The notes beneath the pieces were generated by a model. The model had not been told where the DNA came from and searched no databases. It saw only the letters and a list, made by a program, of their open reading frames with translations. Shown here in pieces: positions 20,685-33,038 of a DNA stretch of 64,000 bases. This DNA is from Hippasteria phrygiana (Eukaryota; Echinodermata; Asteroidea; Valvatida; Goniasteridae): the NCBI GenBank assembly GCA_037893225.1, contig JAZGUH010000378.1, positions 985,001 to 1,049,000 on the forward strand. The letters run 5' to 3'. The first letter of the stretch is position 1; the number at the start of each line of letters is the position of its first letter. Both the position numbers and the translations under genes were made by a program.

Positions 20685-21073
20685 GGGAAAGATTTTACTT
20701 TAATACCCCCCACCAAAATCGGTAAGGAACAGCAAATCTTGGAAAATAACCATCCATTTGTGTTCATAATTGTATAAACACTTGGCACAACCTTCAATTT
20801 TGAGAATTTGTTGGGACATTTTAGTGCAATATAGGGGAAGAAAGTTTGTGTTTTCTGTGTACTGTTAGAAGTTCTTGGCACCAAGTAAAGTCACTCAAAG
20901 TGTTCACATGTTGATTTCTTCCTCATTTTTTACATATTTTGCTGACATATATCTTGAAATAACAGGTTGTGCCACATGTTTAGACAGTTGTTATCAAGGA
21001 GGGTTGGTTATTTTCCAAGATTTTGCTGTTCTTGACCGATTTTGGTTGGGGGTATTAAAGTAAAATCTTTCCC
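20685..21073. mobile_element. MITE family Z copy 1, ~390 bp, ~50-bp TIRs
   Basis: The ends GGGAAAGATTTTACTTTAAT and ATTAAAGTAAAATCTTTCCC, inverted with few mismatches, are flanked by TA. A second copy lies at 42884-43275. Confidence 0.85.
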
Positions 21074-21109
21074 TAATATTTTCGGCTACTTCCAGTAGCT
21101 TCATATTCT

Positions 21110-21632
21110 GGACTCCCTCCCTCCCGGTCATGCTATTTAGCGTCAACAAGCGTCAACAAACCCGATCAGCGTCAACAAAACGTCAACAAGCTCAAAATGC
21201 ACATTTAAGCTTCACAAAAGCTATACTTGTATTCAACAAACTCTCGCATCTCGTATTATGTAAGAAATTGGCTAAATTCTCGTTTACAATCCCACATAAA
21301 AACAAAATTTTAAGACGACAAAATTACGATGAATGGGCGCCGGCCGCGCCGCCATCTTTGTTTTCTCTTTTGCGCATGCGCGATTGCACCATGTCCCAGA
21401 AAAACAAGATGGCTGCCGGAAAAAAGCACCGTTGATGTCGTACCTTTTCGCTTAAAAATCACACATTTTAAGATACTTTTAAATACTAATGATACTTTTA
21501 AATAATCATAGGATCCCACTAAATATTGTGAATAACATGTTTAAGCTTAACAGTGCTTTTATAAGTTGTTGATGCTTTGTTGACGCTTGTTGACGCTCCA
21601 GCTCCGGTCCACACACAACGCGAAGGGAGTCC
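21110..21632. mobile_element. Inverted-repeat element with GCGTCAAC tandem motifs, ~523 bp
   Basis: The ends GGACTCCCTCC and GGAAGGGAGTCC-like are inverted. Just inside, AGCGTCAACAAGCGTCAACA is mirrored by TTGTTGACGCTTGTTGACGC. No coding capacity. Confidence 0.65.
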
Positions 21633-21639
21633 TTTTAAT

Positions 21640-22573
21640 ACCTCCATGGTCACACGTACACTGAGCTATACTGAATCCCTGTCTTCCTTCCACTTGCATA
21701 TGTGCACTTGCCGTGAAAAATTAACAAAATATTACTTAAAATAACTACAAATCAACAAGAGTGTTCTTACCTAATTGTCCTGTATTTCAAATTGGTCAAC
21801 CAAACGAATAGGCCATCAATCAAGAGGATTTGTAGACCAAACTACAAGTAGTGCGGAGTTACATATTATTAAGTTTACGATCAGCATGCAGACGCAGATC
21901 TGATCTGAGATCTCAGAATCGTACGTGTACATCATATCACATAGAGCAAGTTGTTGTTGCAAAGCAACACAAACGTGACCGAATTTCAACACTTGAGGGC
22001 TCACAACTCTCAAATTATTTTCAACCGCATGTGGTCCCCATCCATCCCATCCCAGCCGGCCGGCCAGGCCTTTACGAAACTGCTAGAGGCTAATATTATA
22101 AGGCTGCGTCCGAATCGCTTGTCTAGGTATTCGTCCATTACAACTACGCGTGACCATGGCGTGACGTAGCCGTAGCTGTAGCTCTAGATGCCCATTTCGG
22201 ACACGGCCTAGGCTTGGGCTACGTTTTTGCAGCTGCCATTTTGATCAAGCCTCATACGAAATGACGAGCTTGGGCTATAGGCGTAGCTAACCCTACAAAT
22301 AGGGCTGTAAATGGTTCCTTTTTTAACTTCTGGCTTTTTACTGTCACCATTACAGCCCAACTCCAACGGCAGCCCTACACGCTGAGTTTTACAACCGGTC
22401 AACTTTGATTTCAAATATCTCCCCAAATTCTTATCGCTGAACACTTTTATATACATCATTGTATTCCTGAGATGTTAGCAATTTCCACAGTATATAACAA
22501 GGCTTACTACATGCTGAATTCGTCCAGCTGTGAGGTCTTCAAAAATGGCAAATGCTCCAAAATCAATAAATGT
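21640..22573. other. No gene recognised
   Basis: A GCGTCCGAATCG..TTCGGACACG inverted pair at 22105-22206 may be a small MITE. Nothing else is supported. Confidence 0.3.
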
Positions 22574-23225
22574 ATAGGTGGGGCAACTGGAGGGGGATAT
22601 TTTTTATAAGGGGGGGGGGGGGGGGTGCGACCCTCCCCCACGCGCCCCGGTGATTTTTTAAGAGTGGGAACCCGATCCCCTGTTCCCAGGATCGCTTCCC
22701 AGGCCAGTCATTCATCAATAAAGAAAACAACGAATGTTGGAGACTTCATACTCGTCCCTTAATTGACAATGCACCTCGGAAGAAGGCACTATCAATTCAG
22801 CTGTTATGTACATGTTATCGGAAAATATGTACTCGATGTCTCTTGTGTATCCTGGGAAATCTTTGAAAATGTGTGATGATCTTTTGTGTATTCAGGTGCA
22901 TGTAAAAGCCAATGACCTATAACATGTATATGACAAGGCGAAATTGTTGGAGGGGGACACTGTCATAGCCGATCCGCGACCCCTCCCCAAAAGACATTAG
23001 GGGACGTATCCTCCGTCCCACCGGGATCGCCGCCCATGGTCCACATGACCATTTTCGGCATTTTCGGTTTCTTCTTATTTTCAAACTTGCAGTTATAAAT
23101 GAAGCCACGTGGATGGAAAAAGACAAATTATCACAGTGGTGTGTTCATTCAACCATGTTCGGGTATTGTACTGCCGCCGTGTAGTTTCTTCTCTGTTTCA
23201 ATAGGTTTAAAAAGTGCTATTATGT

Positions 23226-23304
23226 AGTAACAGCTCAGTGGCCGAGTGGTTAAGCGAGTCGTTCATCGATTTCAAAGTCGAGGGTTCGATTCCAAGTCTT
23301 TCAC
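23226..23304 (+). tRNA. tRNA-like sequence (Ser/Leu-type A box), probable SINE head, unit 1
   Basis: TGGCCGAGTGGTTAAG (A box) and GGTTCGATTCC (B box) are spaced as in a tRNA, but the acceptor ends do not pair well and there is no clear long variable arm. Copied at 29776-29854. Confidence 0.45.
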
Positions 23305-24362
23305 CCTTTCCTCTTCTTTTTGCCAGAAATGTGATTGTCATTATTTATAAGAGTATTAGTTTACCGTCTCCAAACACCAATTGTACAGTGGCTTGGTCGC
23401 CAAGCGCAGTGCAGCTGGGACCGCTCGTGAAGTCCAGGTAAGCATCTGCGTAAAGGTTCATGGCACGTTTGGCTGACTCAGCAGCCAAGGCTTAGGGTGC
23501 CGCCATGTTCCTCCCTTTTATGGTGCTAGACCTTCGGGTTATATGGATGGCTGGGGAAGGAGGTGTGATGGACCGGAATCTGAGCCCATAAGAGTCCTAC
23601 ATGGGAGCCGGTAAGCCGGAGTATGAGGCCTCGGTGAATCGCGGCACCTGAAAGCTTGGTCAACATCACATAACTTTTATTTGTTTTCTTCTTTTTTTAA
23701 CATGCGTAACACCAGAATGCATACCTTTTGATTAATAAATTCTAAAGGTATACAGAAAAAAATCAAGGAATGTTTTTGTCTGTCTCGTCGTTCGGGCTTT
23801 TCTCTGTTTATTATTATGTTTAAGGATATTTGCAAACTTCGACTTCTTAGAATATGCACCCATGTCTTTGCCCGCAATTGTACATTTATATGTTTCTTTT
23901 ATTTTTTGTATGCAGCATTCAGGATAATTATTTTCACCCCCCTCCCCATTGTAAATTTCTTTTCGCAGAACAATTTTTGGAGTCAACTTTTTGGGGCAAA
24001 TGTATGGAAATATTTTCAAACCTCCCCCTCCAAACAATCCTTTATCCGCCCCTGTGGGATTCAATATTTATTTTCCCATCCGCCCCCCGCCCCCCAAAAA
24101 CAAATATTAAAAAAAATAAAAAATAAATAAATACATACTTTTTTTTTACTTTTCAAAGAGGGTACTTTATTATTAAACTCCTCAAATACAGAAAAGAACA
24201 ATATTAAATTAATATACATGTATATACAAAAATAGAGGAATAGTAGAACTCAAATGGTAGCGAATGACAACAATTATAACATTAAACTGAAGCACTTAAG
24301 TGACAAAGAGAAAAACGTTAAGTACAACAAAGATAATCATTAATAAGACAAATAGTAGAAAG

Positions 24363-24705
24363 AACTATGCGACGTCACCGTGGCTCGCCTATTGGCTGTA
24401 TACTACTGCCAAACCGGCTAACCACGGTGACGAAGCAAATCAGAAGTGCACTTATAATAAATTAGACATGAAAAACAGAAGAAATACTTGAAAATAGATA
24501 TGCCGTCCAGCCAGGTTGCCACTGTCGGAAGCTGGATACCCCAAGTCCTTCCGAAGGGTGGCAACAAGGCGAAAGACGGCAAAACTACAAAAACATTAAA
24601 ATGAAATACAATAATAGCCAGGAAGAGGAAACACCATGCGACGCCACCGTGGCTCGCCTATTGGCTGTAAACTACTGCCAAACCGGCTAACCACGGTGAC
24701 GAAGC
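24363..24705. repeat. Two hairpin repeats in the LINE 3' UTR (CGTCACCGTGG..CCACGGTGACG)
   Basis: ACCGTGGCTCGCCTATTGGC, then ACTACTGCCAAACCGGCTAA and CCACGGTGACGAAGC occur twice, about 270 bp apart. Each is bounded by an 11-bp inverted pair (CGTCACCGTGG or CGCCACCGTGG). Also present in unit 2 at about 30919-31255. Possibly a structural element recognised by the LINE RT. Confidence 0.7.
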
Positions 24706-25035
24706 ATAAAGCAAAATTCGTAATTATATTATAAAGAGAACATCCATTCCCCGTGTCAGGGGGGGGGGAGTGGGTAGAAGGGAGGAGAAAGGGGGTGCAT
24801 GGGATCCTTGGCATCTGGGTGTGGGCAAACAGGTGCCCACTGCCAGTCCCCCATGCGGAGTAGGTAGCGGGTGTGGGCGGTGAAGAGTCACCACGTCTTG
24901 CCTTTGGGTTGGCAATGACTACCCACGCCCATCAACCTGCGGGAAGGAGGGAGGGGTGACAAGGGTCAGGAAAAAAAATTATAATTATTTATGAACAAAA
25001 AATGCAGCGGTTTACATCGAAAGATGAAAACCAAA

Positions 25036-26390
25036 TCAAATCGACCATGTCAAATTGTTGTTTTCAAAGATAAAGAAGGTGTCATTAATCGACCATTTAG
25101 TAACGAATTTTGGAAGGGAGTGATTCAGGAGGTGGAAGTGAAACTCCAGCAGAATTTTCGTTTTTAGCCGGATGTTCCATACGAGATGGGGCGGGGAGAA
25201 ATTACTTGTTCGGTAGAGATGGTAAATTACATTCTTGAGACATATAATGAGGTAGTTAGCCAGGCGCACAGCTTCCCTGCTACGGCCCCTCGCGTGCAAA
25301 ATCAGTCCCCAATATTGGTCAAATTGGAGCGGGGTATCCGGGAGAAGGTTCGAAAGGAGATCGTAAAGGACGTCGAGAGCAGGTTGGATGGCAGGACAGG
25401 TGATGAAAAGATGACGTATTGAGCCCTTTTCACCGCACCATCCGCAGGACGGAGAGATAGAAGGATTTAGATGATGAAGAACTGGCAGAGAAGGCAGGAT
25501 GTTGTGAAAGAGTTTGAACTGGACATCTCCCTCCTTCTTCGAGGTCGGCAGTTGGTATATAACCTTCCAGGGGATCTTGTGCGAAGGAGGGAGGAAACCG
25601 AGTTCGTGCCAGTGTGTAGACGAGGAGGACGAGAGATCATTGATATGGAGATTGAGGGTTCCGTAGATAGATTTTGAAGAAGCAGAGAGAGCATCCGTGG
25701 AACCCTCGAAGAGGACTTGACCAGGTGAAGCAGGACGAGAAGGGATGTTACGAAGAAGTACTGGATTTTGTAGAAAGCCGTGCTCTCCAAAAGGAGTAGC
25801 GAAGTTTTCCGAGATGGTGCGGTGAAGGCGTAAAAGTTCCTGTCGAAGGATGCGAAGAGAGGGAGCACGGAAACTTGAAGTAGAGGGACGGAGGTCTTCG
25901 GCCGGAAGCCATTTGCCGGTCTGGATGTTGACGAGGTCTCCTAGGATTTTGATTCCGCCCGCAAGGAGCCTCGCAGAGAAAGCAGCGTGCCCGGGTAAAT
26001 TGCGGGTGAAAATGGGGTGATTGAGGGGGAAATTGAATACATGGTCGATTGATTTGGGGCGTGTTTCCATTCGAGCTCCGAGTGTCGTCCAAGCACGCAG
26101 GACCTCACTATAGAAAACAGTTAAACTGGTACAAAATTGGGGATCAATGTCTAGAAGAAAAAGTTGATAATCCATATTCATGTTTTTATATCGGCGGAGA
26201 TTGTGGTTCATAAGATTGAAACAGGGGTGGGAATCTGGTTGGAGGTAACGCTGAATGAGATTAAAGCGAAAAGTGAGGCTGCGTGCTTGGAGACTTGCTA
26301 GACCAAGCCCACCCTTAAGAAGATTTGCAAAAAGAACCTGTCTCATAAGGAAGTGTCGCTTGCCGGACCAGACGAAATCGACAAGCAAAA
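25036..26390 (-). pseudogene. Tx1-like LINE ORF2 C-terminal region, unit 1
   Basis: About 450 codons are open on the minus strand, reading DFVWSGKRHFLMRQ, LLKGGLGLASLQARS and FNLIQRYLQPDSHPCF, then CGWCGEKGSIRHLFITCP, the C-terminal Cys/His motif (CxxC..HxxxxC) of L1/Tx1-type ORF2 proteins. The frame is uninterrupted here, but it is cut off from the RT active site by the inverted patch, so no functional protein is expected. Confidence 0.8.
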
Positions 26391-26479
26391 GTATTCTTAT
26401 TCCCAACACTCAACGCCGTTGCTCGGTCTCCGCCTATGCAGACGACATTACAATTTTTGTTACTAAGGACTCCGACCCC
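26391..26479 (+). pseudogene. Inverted RT active-site patch (YADD box), unit 1
   Basis: The plus strand reads ILIPNTQRRC and SVSAYADDITIFVTKDSD, the catalytic YADD motif of a Tx1/L1-like RT. All surrounding LINE coding is on the minus strand, so about 89 bp are inverted in place. Sequence normally on either side (after IRQG, and between YADD and the C-terminal region) is deleted. The identical patch is at 32947-33035. Confidence 0.85.
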
Positions 26480-26482
26480 TGA

Positions 26483-27508
26483 CGAATCCCTTTTTCAAAG
26501 GGAAAGGGTGCGGTCAGAGAGCCACAGACTTTAACGTGACTCTCTGCACCGCCGTACAACAGACCAATATAGGATACAAATTTGTCCCCAAATCCCATGG
26601 CTCTCATAGTGGTAAAGAGGTAGCCGTGGTCAATATTATCGAAAGCTTTTTTCTGATCGAGGTTGACCACGGCTAATGGGAGATCAAAAAAATTACAATA
26701 ATGAATTGAATCACGAATTAAATTTAAGTTGTTGTAAATGGTGCGTTCGGGGACGCAGTAAGATTGATCTTCATCAATCACAGAGGAAATAAATTGTTTC
26801 AGTCGGTTAGCAAGCAGCTTGGCAAACATTTTGTAATCAGTATTAAGTAAGGAGACAGGGCGCCAGTTGGAGAGGTCGCAGAGGTCTCCTTTTTTGGGGA
26901 TGAGGGTGATTACAGCTTTGTGGAATGAGTTGGGAAGACTGTCCGAATCGACGGCGAATTGAACAATTTCAAAGAGGTCATCTTTGAGAAGGGGCCAGAA
27001 AGAGGAAAAGAATTCGGAGGTGAGTCCATCCATACCAGGGGTTTTGTTCTTGCCAAGCTGCTTGATAGCAACTTCTAGCTCCTCGAGACGCAGAGGAGCA
27101 TCGAGGTCCTCTGCGTCTACAGGATCCAGCTGGGACAAATCCCGCAAGAGGGGCCCGAGGGCGCTCTCGTCAGTAGGGGTGCTGCTATACAGATTTGTGT
27201 AAAAATTACGACATTGAATTTTGATTTCTTCGGGATCTTCCGTGAGGAGTCCCGAAGGGAGACGAAGGCAAGATAAATTTTTGGATTGAGAGTGGGTTTG
27301 TTCTAAATTGAAAAAAATACGAAGAGCTGGTGTCAACCTCATTGATGTGTTGAAACCGTGACCTGACGAGTGCGCCCTGGGCCCTATTTTTTAAAAACAA
27401 ATTTAATTCCTCTCTCTGCGTTTGGAGCACCCGTTGGGTTTCGGGAGTGAGGTCTGGCGCAGATTGAAGATCCTCGATGGTGGAGAAATATTTGTGGAGA
27501 TCAAGCAT
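26483..27508 (-). pseudogene. Tx1-like LINE ORF2: pre-RT linker and RT N-terminal half, unit 1
   Basis: It reads LQTQREELNLFLKNRAQGAL and HINEVDTSSSYFF (27206-27508), then, one frame over, FNLEQTHSQSKN, LGKNKTPGMDGLTSEFF, VITLIPKKGDLCDLSNWRPV, LNLDQKKAFDNIDHGYLF-like and PFEKGIRQG (to 26483). These are the L1/Tx1-type RT motifs up to the IRQG box. A frameshift near 27330 separates the two pieces. Confidence 0.85.
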
Positions 27509-27802
27509 TTGTGACTCGTGGCTTCCGGACTCGGGGGATTCCGTTCACAAAAGACCAATGTGTGGGTCAATTTGGCATAGAGGCGGGGGCTACATTTAGA
27601 CCTTGGCCCAGAGATGGGCCAACATTTCAGGGGTGGTTTGGGGGAGGGATAAAAATAAATAATTTGGTCAACGCTACTAAAATTGAAAAACATGATCCAT
27701 GGGGTCTTAATCTTCAATTTGAAGTGAAAAACACATTGCCACGTTACTCCTGAGCGTCACCAGGCGGCGCTCTTTCTTTCTGATTTCGTGTTGGTTACTA
27801 TG

Positions 27803-28245
27803 GGTGCACCACACTAAATCGGCCCAAAATGGCTGCGCCAAACTGATTAGCATTAATTGTAAACCTACAACTTTTTTTGAATAATACATTTTGGGGGTTC
27901 ATGCAATTGATAGATTGTGTAATTATGATCAGCTATCATAACCTGGGGGTTATGTGCTTCAACCTTTATGAAGACTTGATAAATGTTGGCTTTAAAATTG
28001 GTCCTATTTGGCTTGGCAAGTGAAGGGATGCTGTATGAAAAATGGCAGCTAGCCGGTTTGGGAAAACCACGTCTTTGGGGACAATTAGCAAAAATTCCAA
28101 ACGGCTACCCTGCCAAAATTTTAAAAACATTTGACAGATTAAGATTCAAACTGTAATTTTCAGTAGTTTCACATCAGGATTTTTTCACTGTGAAGTTCGT
28201 GGATTTTACACTAAGGTCAATAGGAGTTTATTTAGTGTGGTGCAT
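27803..28245. mobile_element. MITE in duplicated right flank, unit 1
   Basis: TGCACCACACTAAAT and ATTTAGTGTGGTGCA are inverted at the ends, with GGCGCTC/GAGCGCC further out. Copy at 35577-36017. Confidence 0.65.
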
Positions 28246-28509
28246 GCCACCCCAATGAGCGCCGTATGAACCTGTAAGAAAACATGGCGGCGCCCATATG
28301 TAAACATGGCGGCGCGCGGTAAACATTGTGGCGCGCATGACCATTCAGTTAATTCAATTAAGAATTTTTTTCAGAGTTTTGACTATTAGGAGGGCTTTCT
28401 TTTTTATTTCTATGATTCTCATATTTTTTTCGCCTTGAAGGAGGGTCGGTCGGTCGAGAAAAGAAAAAACAAATTTGGCGTAAACAAAAATTAATTGACA
28501 TCAACAAAC

Positions 28510-28875
28510 GGGGGCGGATCAAGGGTTGTTTGCAGGGGGGTTCTGATTTGTTTTCGTACATTTACCCAAAAAATGGACTCCCAAAATGTTTCGAATGCGA
28601 ATAAAATTTTACACGGAAGGGGGGGAGGGGGGAGGGGGATTACACACTTTCTCAACGTTGGTGGCGCAATTTGGCCTTTTTGTTTCGTTCTTACCCGTAC
28701 ACGCAAAATAGGAGCTTTACTGGTTTTGCTTTTCTGCTTTGCAACTTTAGGTGTAGGCGCTAGGCCCTTACAAGCCAACAAAAATAGTAAATATATAAAT
28801 TAGTAACGAGCGGTGCGGCGAAGGGGTGGGGTGGTTTGACCCCCCCCCCCCTCCCCCCTCTGGATCCGCCCCTGA
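28510..28875 (+). mobile_element. hAT-like MITE (copy 2)
   Basis: The left end is GGGGCGGATCAAGGG and the right end CTGGATCCGCCCCTG. It contains a G-run at 28617-28640 and a C-run at 28840-28855. Same family as 1409-1630 and 36284-36630. Confidence 0.65.
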
Positions 28876-28899
28876 CAAAATATACATCTTCTTTGGCAA

Positions 28900-29144
28900 C
28901 CGTAAAAATACAAATTTGCACAAGTGAAACACGATTTAAAAATCCACTTGCAGGGCCGCAGCCTGCACCGAGAATGGGGGTTCGTCAAACCCCAAAGTGG
29001 AATTTTTGGCAGCGGCGTGGCCAGAGCTTTCTCCATACTAGGGGGAGAGTGGGGGGGGGGGGGGGGGGGCTGGGCTGGATATTAAAGTGGGGGCGCTCAC
29101 AGTATTTTTCTTTATAGTAATATTATTTTCTGCGTTTTCAAAAT
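28900..29144. other. Spacer between duplicated units
   Basis: It contains a 20-bp or longer G run (29049-29069) and GCGGCGTGGCCAGAGC, a possible transposon end. Not shared with the flank of unit 2. Confidence 0.35.
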
Positions 29145-29775
29145 TTATAGGTGGGGCAACTGGAGGGGGAGATTTTTTATAAGGGGGGGTGCGAACCTTC
29201 CCAACGCCCCGGCGATTTTTTAAGAGTGGGAACACGATCCCCTGTTCCCAGGATCGCTTCCCAGGCCAGTCATTCATCAATAAAGAAAACAACGAATGTT
29301 GGAGACTACATACTCATCCCTTGACAATGCACCTCGGAAGAAGGCACTATCAATTCAGCTGTTATGTACATGTTATCGGAAAATATGTACTCGGTGTCTC
29401 TTGTGTATCCTGGGAAATCTTTGAAAATGTGTGATGATCTTTGTGTATTCAGGTGCATGTAAAAGCCAATGACCTATGACATGTATATGACAAGGCGACA
29501 TTATTGGAGGGGGACACTGCCATAGCCGACCTCTCCCCAAAAGATATTAGGGGACGTGTCCCCCGTCCCACCGGGATCGCCGCCCATGGTCCACATGACC
29601 ATTTTCGGCATTTTCGGTTTCTTCTTATTTTCAAACTTGCAGTTATAAATGAAGCCACGTGGATGGAAAAAGACAAATTATCACAGTGGTGTGTTCATTT
29701 AACCATGTTCGGGTATTGTACTGCCGCCGTGTAGTTTCTTCTCTGTTTCAATAGGTTTAAAAAGTGCTATTAGGT

Positions 29776-29854
29776 AGTAACAGCTCAGTGGCCGAGTAGT
29801 TAAGCGAGTCGTTCATCGATTTCAAAGTCGAGGGTTCGATTCCAAGTCTTTCAC
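29776..29854 (+). tRNA. tRNA-like sequence, unit 2 copy
   Basis: Duplicate of 23226-23304. One change in the A box (GAGTAGTTAAG in place of GAGTGGTTAAG). Confidence 0.4.
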
Positions 29855-31589
29855 CCTTTCCTCTTCTTTTTGCCAGAAATGTGATTGTCATTATTTATAA
29901 GAGTATTAGTTTACCGTCTCCAAACACCAACTGTACAGTGGCTTGGTCGCCAAGCGCAGTGCAGCTGGGACCGCTCGTGAAGTCCAGGTAAGCATCTGCG
30001 TAAAGGTTCATGGCACGTTTGGCTGACTCAGCAGCCAAGGCTTAGGGTGCCGCCATGTTCCTCCCTTTTATGGTGCTAGACCTTCGGGTTATATGGATGG
30101 CTGGGGAAGGAGGTGTGATGGACCGGAATCTGAGCCCATAAGAGTCCTACATGGGAGCCGGTAAGCCGGAGTATGGGGCCTCGGTGAATCGCGGCACCTG
30201 AAAGCTTGGTCAACATCACATAACTTTTATTTGTTTTCTTCTTTTTTTAACATGCGTAACACCAGAATGCATACCTTTTGATTAATAAATTCTAAAGGTA
30301 TACAGAAAAAAATCAAGGAATGTTTTTGTCTGTCTCGTCGTTCGGGCTTTTCTCTGTTTATTATTATGTTTAAGGATATTTGCAAACTTCGACTTCTTAG
30401 AATATGCACCCATGTCTTTGCCCGCAATTGTACATTTATATGTTTCTTTTATTTTTTGTATGCAGCATTCAGGATAATTATTTTCACCCCCCTCCCCATT
30501 GTAAATTTCTTTTCGCAGAACAATTTTTGGAGTCAACTTTTTGGGGCAAATGTATGGAAATATTTTCAAACCTCCCCCTCCAAACAATCCTTTATCCGCC
30601 CCTGTGGGATTCAATATTTATTTTCCCATCCGCCCCCCGCCCCCCAAAAAAAAATATTAAAAAAATAAATAAATAAATAAATACATACTTTTTTTTACTT
30701 TTCAAAGAGGGTACTTTATTATTAAACTCCTCAAATACAGAAAAGAACAATATTAAATTAATATACATGTATATACAAAAATAGAGGAATAGTAGAACTC
30801 AAATGGTAGCGAATGACAACAATTATAACATTAAACTGAAGCACTTAAGTGACAAAGAGAAAAACGTTAAGTACAACAAAGATAATCATTAATAAGACAA
30901 ATAGTAGAAAGAACTATGCGACGTCACCGTGGCTCGCCTATTGGCTGTATACTACTGCCAAACCGGCTAACCACGGTGACGAAGCAAATCAGAAGTGCAC
31001 TTATAATAAATTAGACATGAAAAACAGAAGAAATACTTGAAAATAGATATGCCGTCCAGCCAGGTTGCCACTGTCGGAAGCTGGATACCCCAAGTCCTTC
31101 CGAAGGGTGGCAACAAGGCGAAAGACGGCAAAACTACAAAAACATTAAAATGAAATACAATAATAGCCAGGAAGAGGAAACACCATGCGACGCCACCGTG
31201 GCTCGCCTATTGGCTGTAAACTACTGCCAAACCGGCTAACCACGGTGACGAAGCATAAAGCAAAATTCGTAATTATATTATAAAGAGAACATCCATTCCC
31301 TTATCGGGGGGGGGGGGGGGGGAGTGGGTAGAAGGGAGGAGAAAGGGGGTGCATGGGATCCTTGGCATCTGGGTGTGGGCAAACAGGTGCCCACTGCCAG
31401 TCCCCCATGCGGGGTAGGTAGCGGGTGTGGGCGGTGAAGAGTCACCACGTCTTGCCTTTGGGTTGGCAATGACTACCCACGCCCATCAACCTGCGGGAAG
31501 GAGGGAGGGGTGACAAGGGTCAGGAAAACAAATTGTAATTATTTATGAACAAAAAATGCAGCGGTTTACATCGAAAGATGAAAACCAAA

Positions 31590-32950
31590 TCAAATCGACC
31601 ATGTCAAATTGTTGTTTTCAAAGATAAAGAAGGTGTCATTAATCGACCATTAATAGTAACGAATTTTGGAAGGGAGTGATTCAGGAGGTGGAAGTGAAAC
31701 TCCAGCAGAATTTTCGTTTTTAGCCGGATGTTCCATACGAGATGGGGCGGGGAGAAATTACTTGTTCGGTAGAGATGGTAAATTACATTCTTGAGACATA
31801 TAATGAGGTAGTTAGCCAGGCGCACAGCTTCCCTGCTACGGCCCCTCGCGTGCGAAATCAGTCCCCAATATTGGTCAAATTGGAGCGGGGTATCCGGGAG
31901 AAGGTTCGAAAGGAGATCGTAAAGGACGTCGAGAGCAGGTTGGATGGCAGGACAGGTGATGAAAAGATGACGTATTGAGCCCTTTTCACCGCACCATCCG
32001 CAGGACGGAGAGATAGAAGGATTTAGATGATGAAGAACTGGCAGAGAAGGCAGGATGTTGTGAAAGAGTTTGAACTGGACATCTCCCTCCTTCTTCGAGG
32101 TCGGCAGTTGGTATATAACCTTCCAGGGGATCTTGTGCGAAGGAGGGAGGAAACCGAGTTCGTGCCAGTGTGTAGACGAGGAGGACGAGAGATCATTGAT
32201 ATGGAGATTGAGGGTTCCGTAGATAGATTTTGAAGAAGCAGAGAGAGCATCCGTGGAACCCTCGAAGAGGACTTGACCAGGTGAAGCAGGACGAGAAGGG
32301 ATGTTACGAAGAAGTACTGGATTTTGTAGAAAGCCGTGCTCTCCAAAAGGAGTAGCGAAGTTTTCCGAGATGGTGCGGTGAAGGCGTAAAAGTTCTTGTC
32401 GAAGGATGCGAAGAGAGGGAGCACGGAAACTTGAAGTAGAGGGACGGAGGTCTTCGGCCGGAAGCCATTTGCCGGTCTGGATGTTGACGAGGTCTCCTAG
32501 GATTTTGATTCAGCCCGCAAGGAGCCTCGCAGAGAAAGCAGCGTGCCCGGGTAAATTGCGGGTGAAAATGGGGTGATTGAGGGGGAAATTGAATACATGG
32601 TCGATTGATTTGGGGCGTGTTTCCATTCGAGCTCCGAGTGTCGTCCAAGCACGCAGGACCTCACTATAGAAAACAGTTAAACTGGTACAAAATTGGGGAT
32701 CAATGTCTAGAAGAAAAAGTTGATAATCCATATTCATGTTTTTATATCGGCGGAGATTGTGGTTCATAAGATTGAAACAGGGGTGGGAATCTGGTTGGAG
32801 GTAACGCTGAATGAGATTAAAGCGAAAAGTGAGGCTGCGTGCTTGGAGACTTGCTAGACCAAGCCCACCCTTAAGAAGATTTGCAAAAAGAACCTGTCTC
32901 ATAAGGAAGTGTCGCTTGCCGGACCAGACGAAATCGACAAGCAAAAGTAT
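31590..32950 (-). pseudogene. Tx1-like LINE ORF2 C-terminal region, unit 2
   Basis: Near-identical to 25036-26390 but with a premature TGA near 32508 (GGG changed) and a frameshift near 31650 (extra AT), so it is more decayed than unit 1. Confidence 0.8.
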
Positions 32951-33035
32951 TCTTATTCCCAACACTCAACGCCGTTGCTCGGTCTCCGCCTATGCAGACG
33001 ACATTACAATTTTTGTTACTAAGGACTCCGACCCC
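32947..33035 (+). pseudogene. Inverted RT active-site patch (YADD box), unit 2
   Basis: Identical translation to the 26391-26479 patch (SVSAYADDITIFVTKDSD) and the same breakpoints. Confidence 0.85.
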
Positions 33036-33038
33036 TGA

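Larger units (their letters stand above)
24140..27510 (-). mobile_element. Tx1/L1-like LINE, rearranged (unit 1 copy)
   Basis: Minus-strand LINE with a 3' end AATAATAAAG..AAAAGTAAAAAAAAA at about 24140 (polyA). It has a 3' UTR with two hairpin repeats, the ORF2 C-terminal region (25036-26390), an inverted RT patch (26391-26479), the RT fingers/palm start (26483-27342) and the linker before RT (to about 27508). ORF1 and the endonuclease are missing. Confidence 0.85.
22574..28900. repeat. Tandem duplication, unit 1
   Basis: It matches 29145-36655 in order: left flank 22574-24140, Tx1-like LINE 24140-27510, right flank 27485-28900. Offsets are about 6550-6556 bp over the left and LINE parts and about 7800 bp over the right part. 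The difference comes from an internal segment retained in unit 2 and missing here. The start word TATAGGTGGGGCAACTGG and the end word ACATCTTCTTTGG are shared. Confidence 0.9.

Noticed and set aside
23226..23304. Functional tRNA-Ser or tRNA-Leu gene
   Set aside because: A and B boxes are present, but the acceptor stem does not close and no long variable arm forms; it is part of the duplicated repeat.
25186..25677. Plus-strand open frames opposite the LINE C-terminal region
   Set aside because: Shadows of the minus-strand ORF2; no domain or codon signal of their own.
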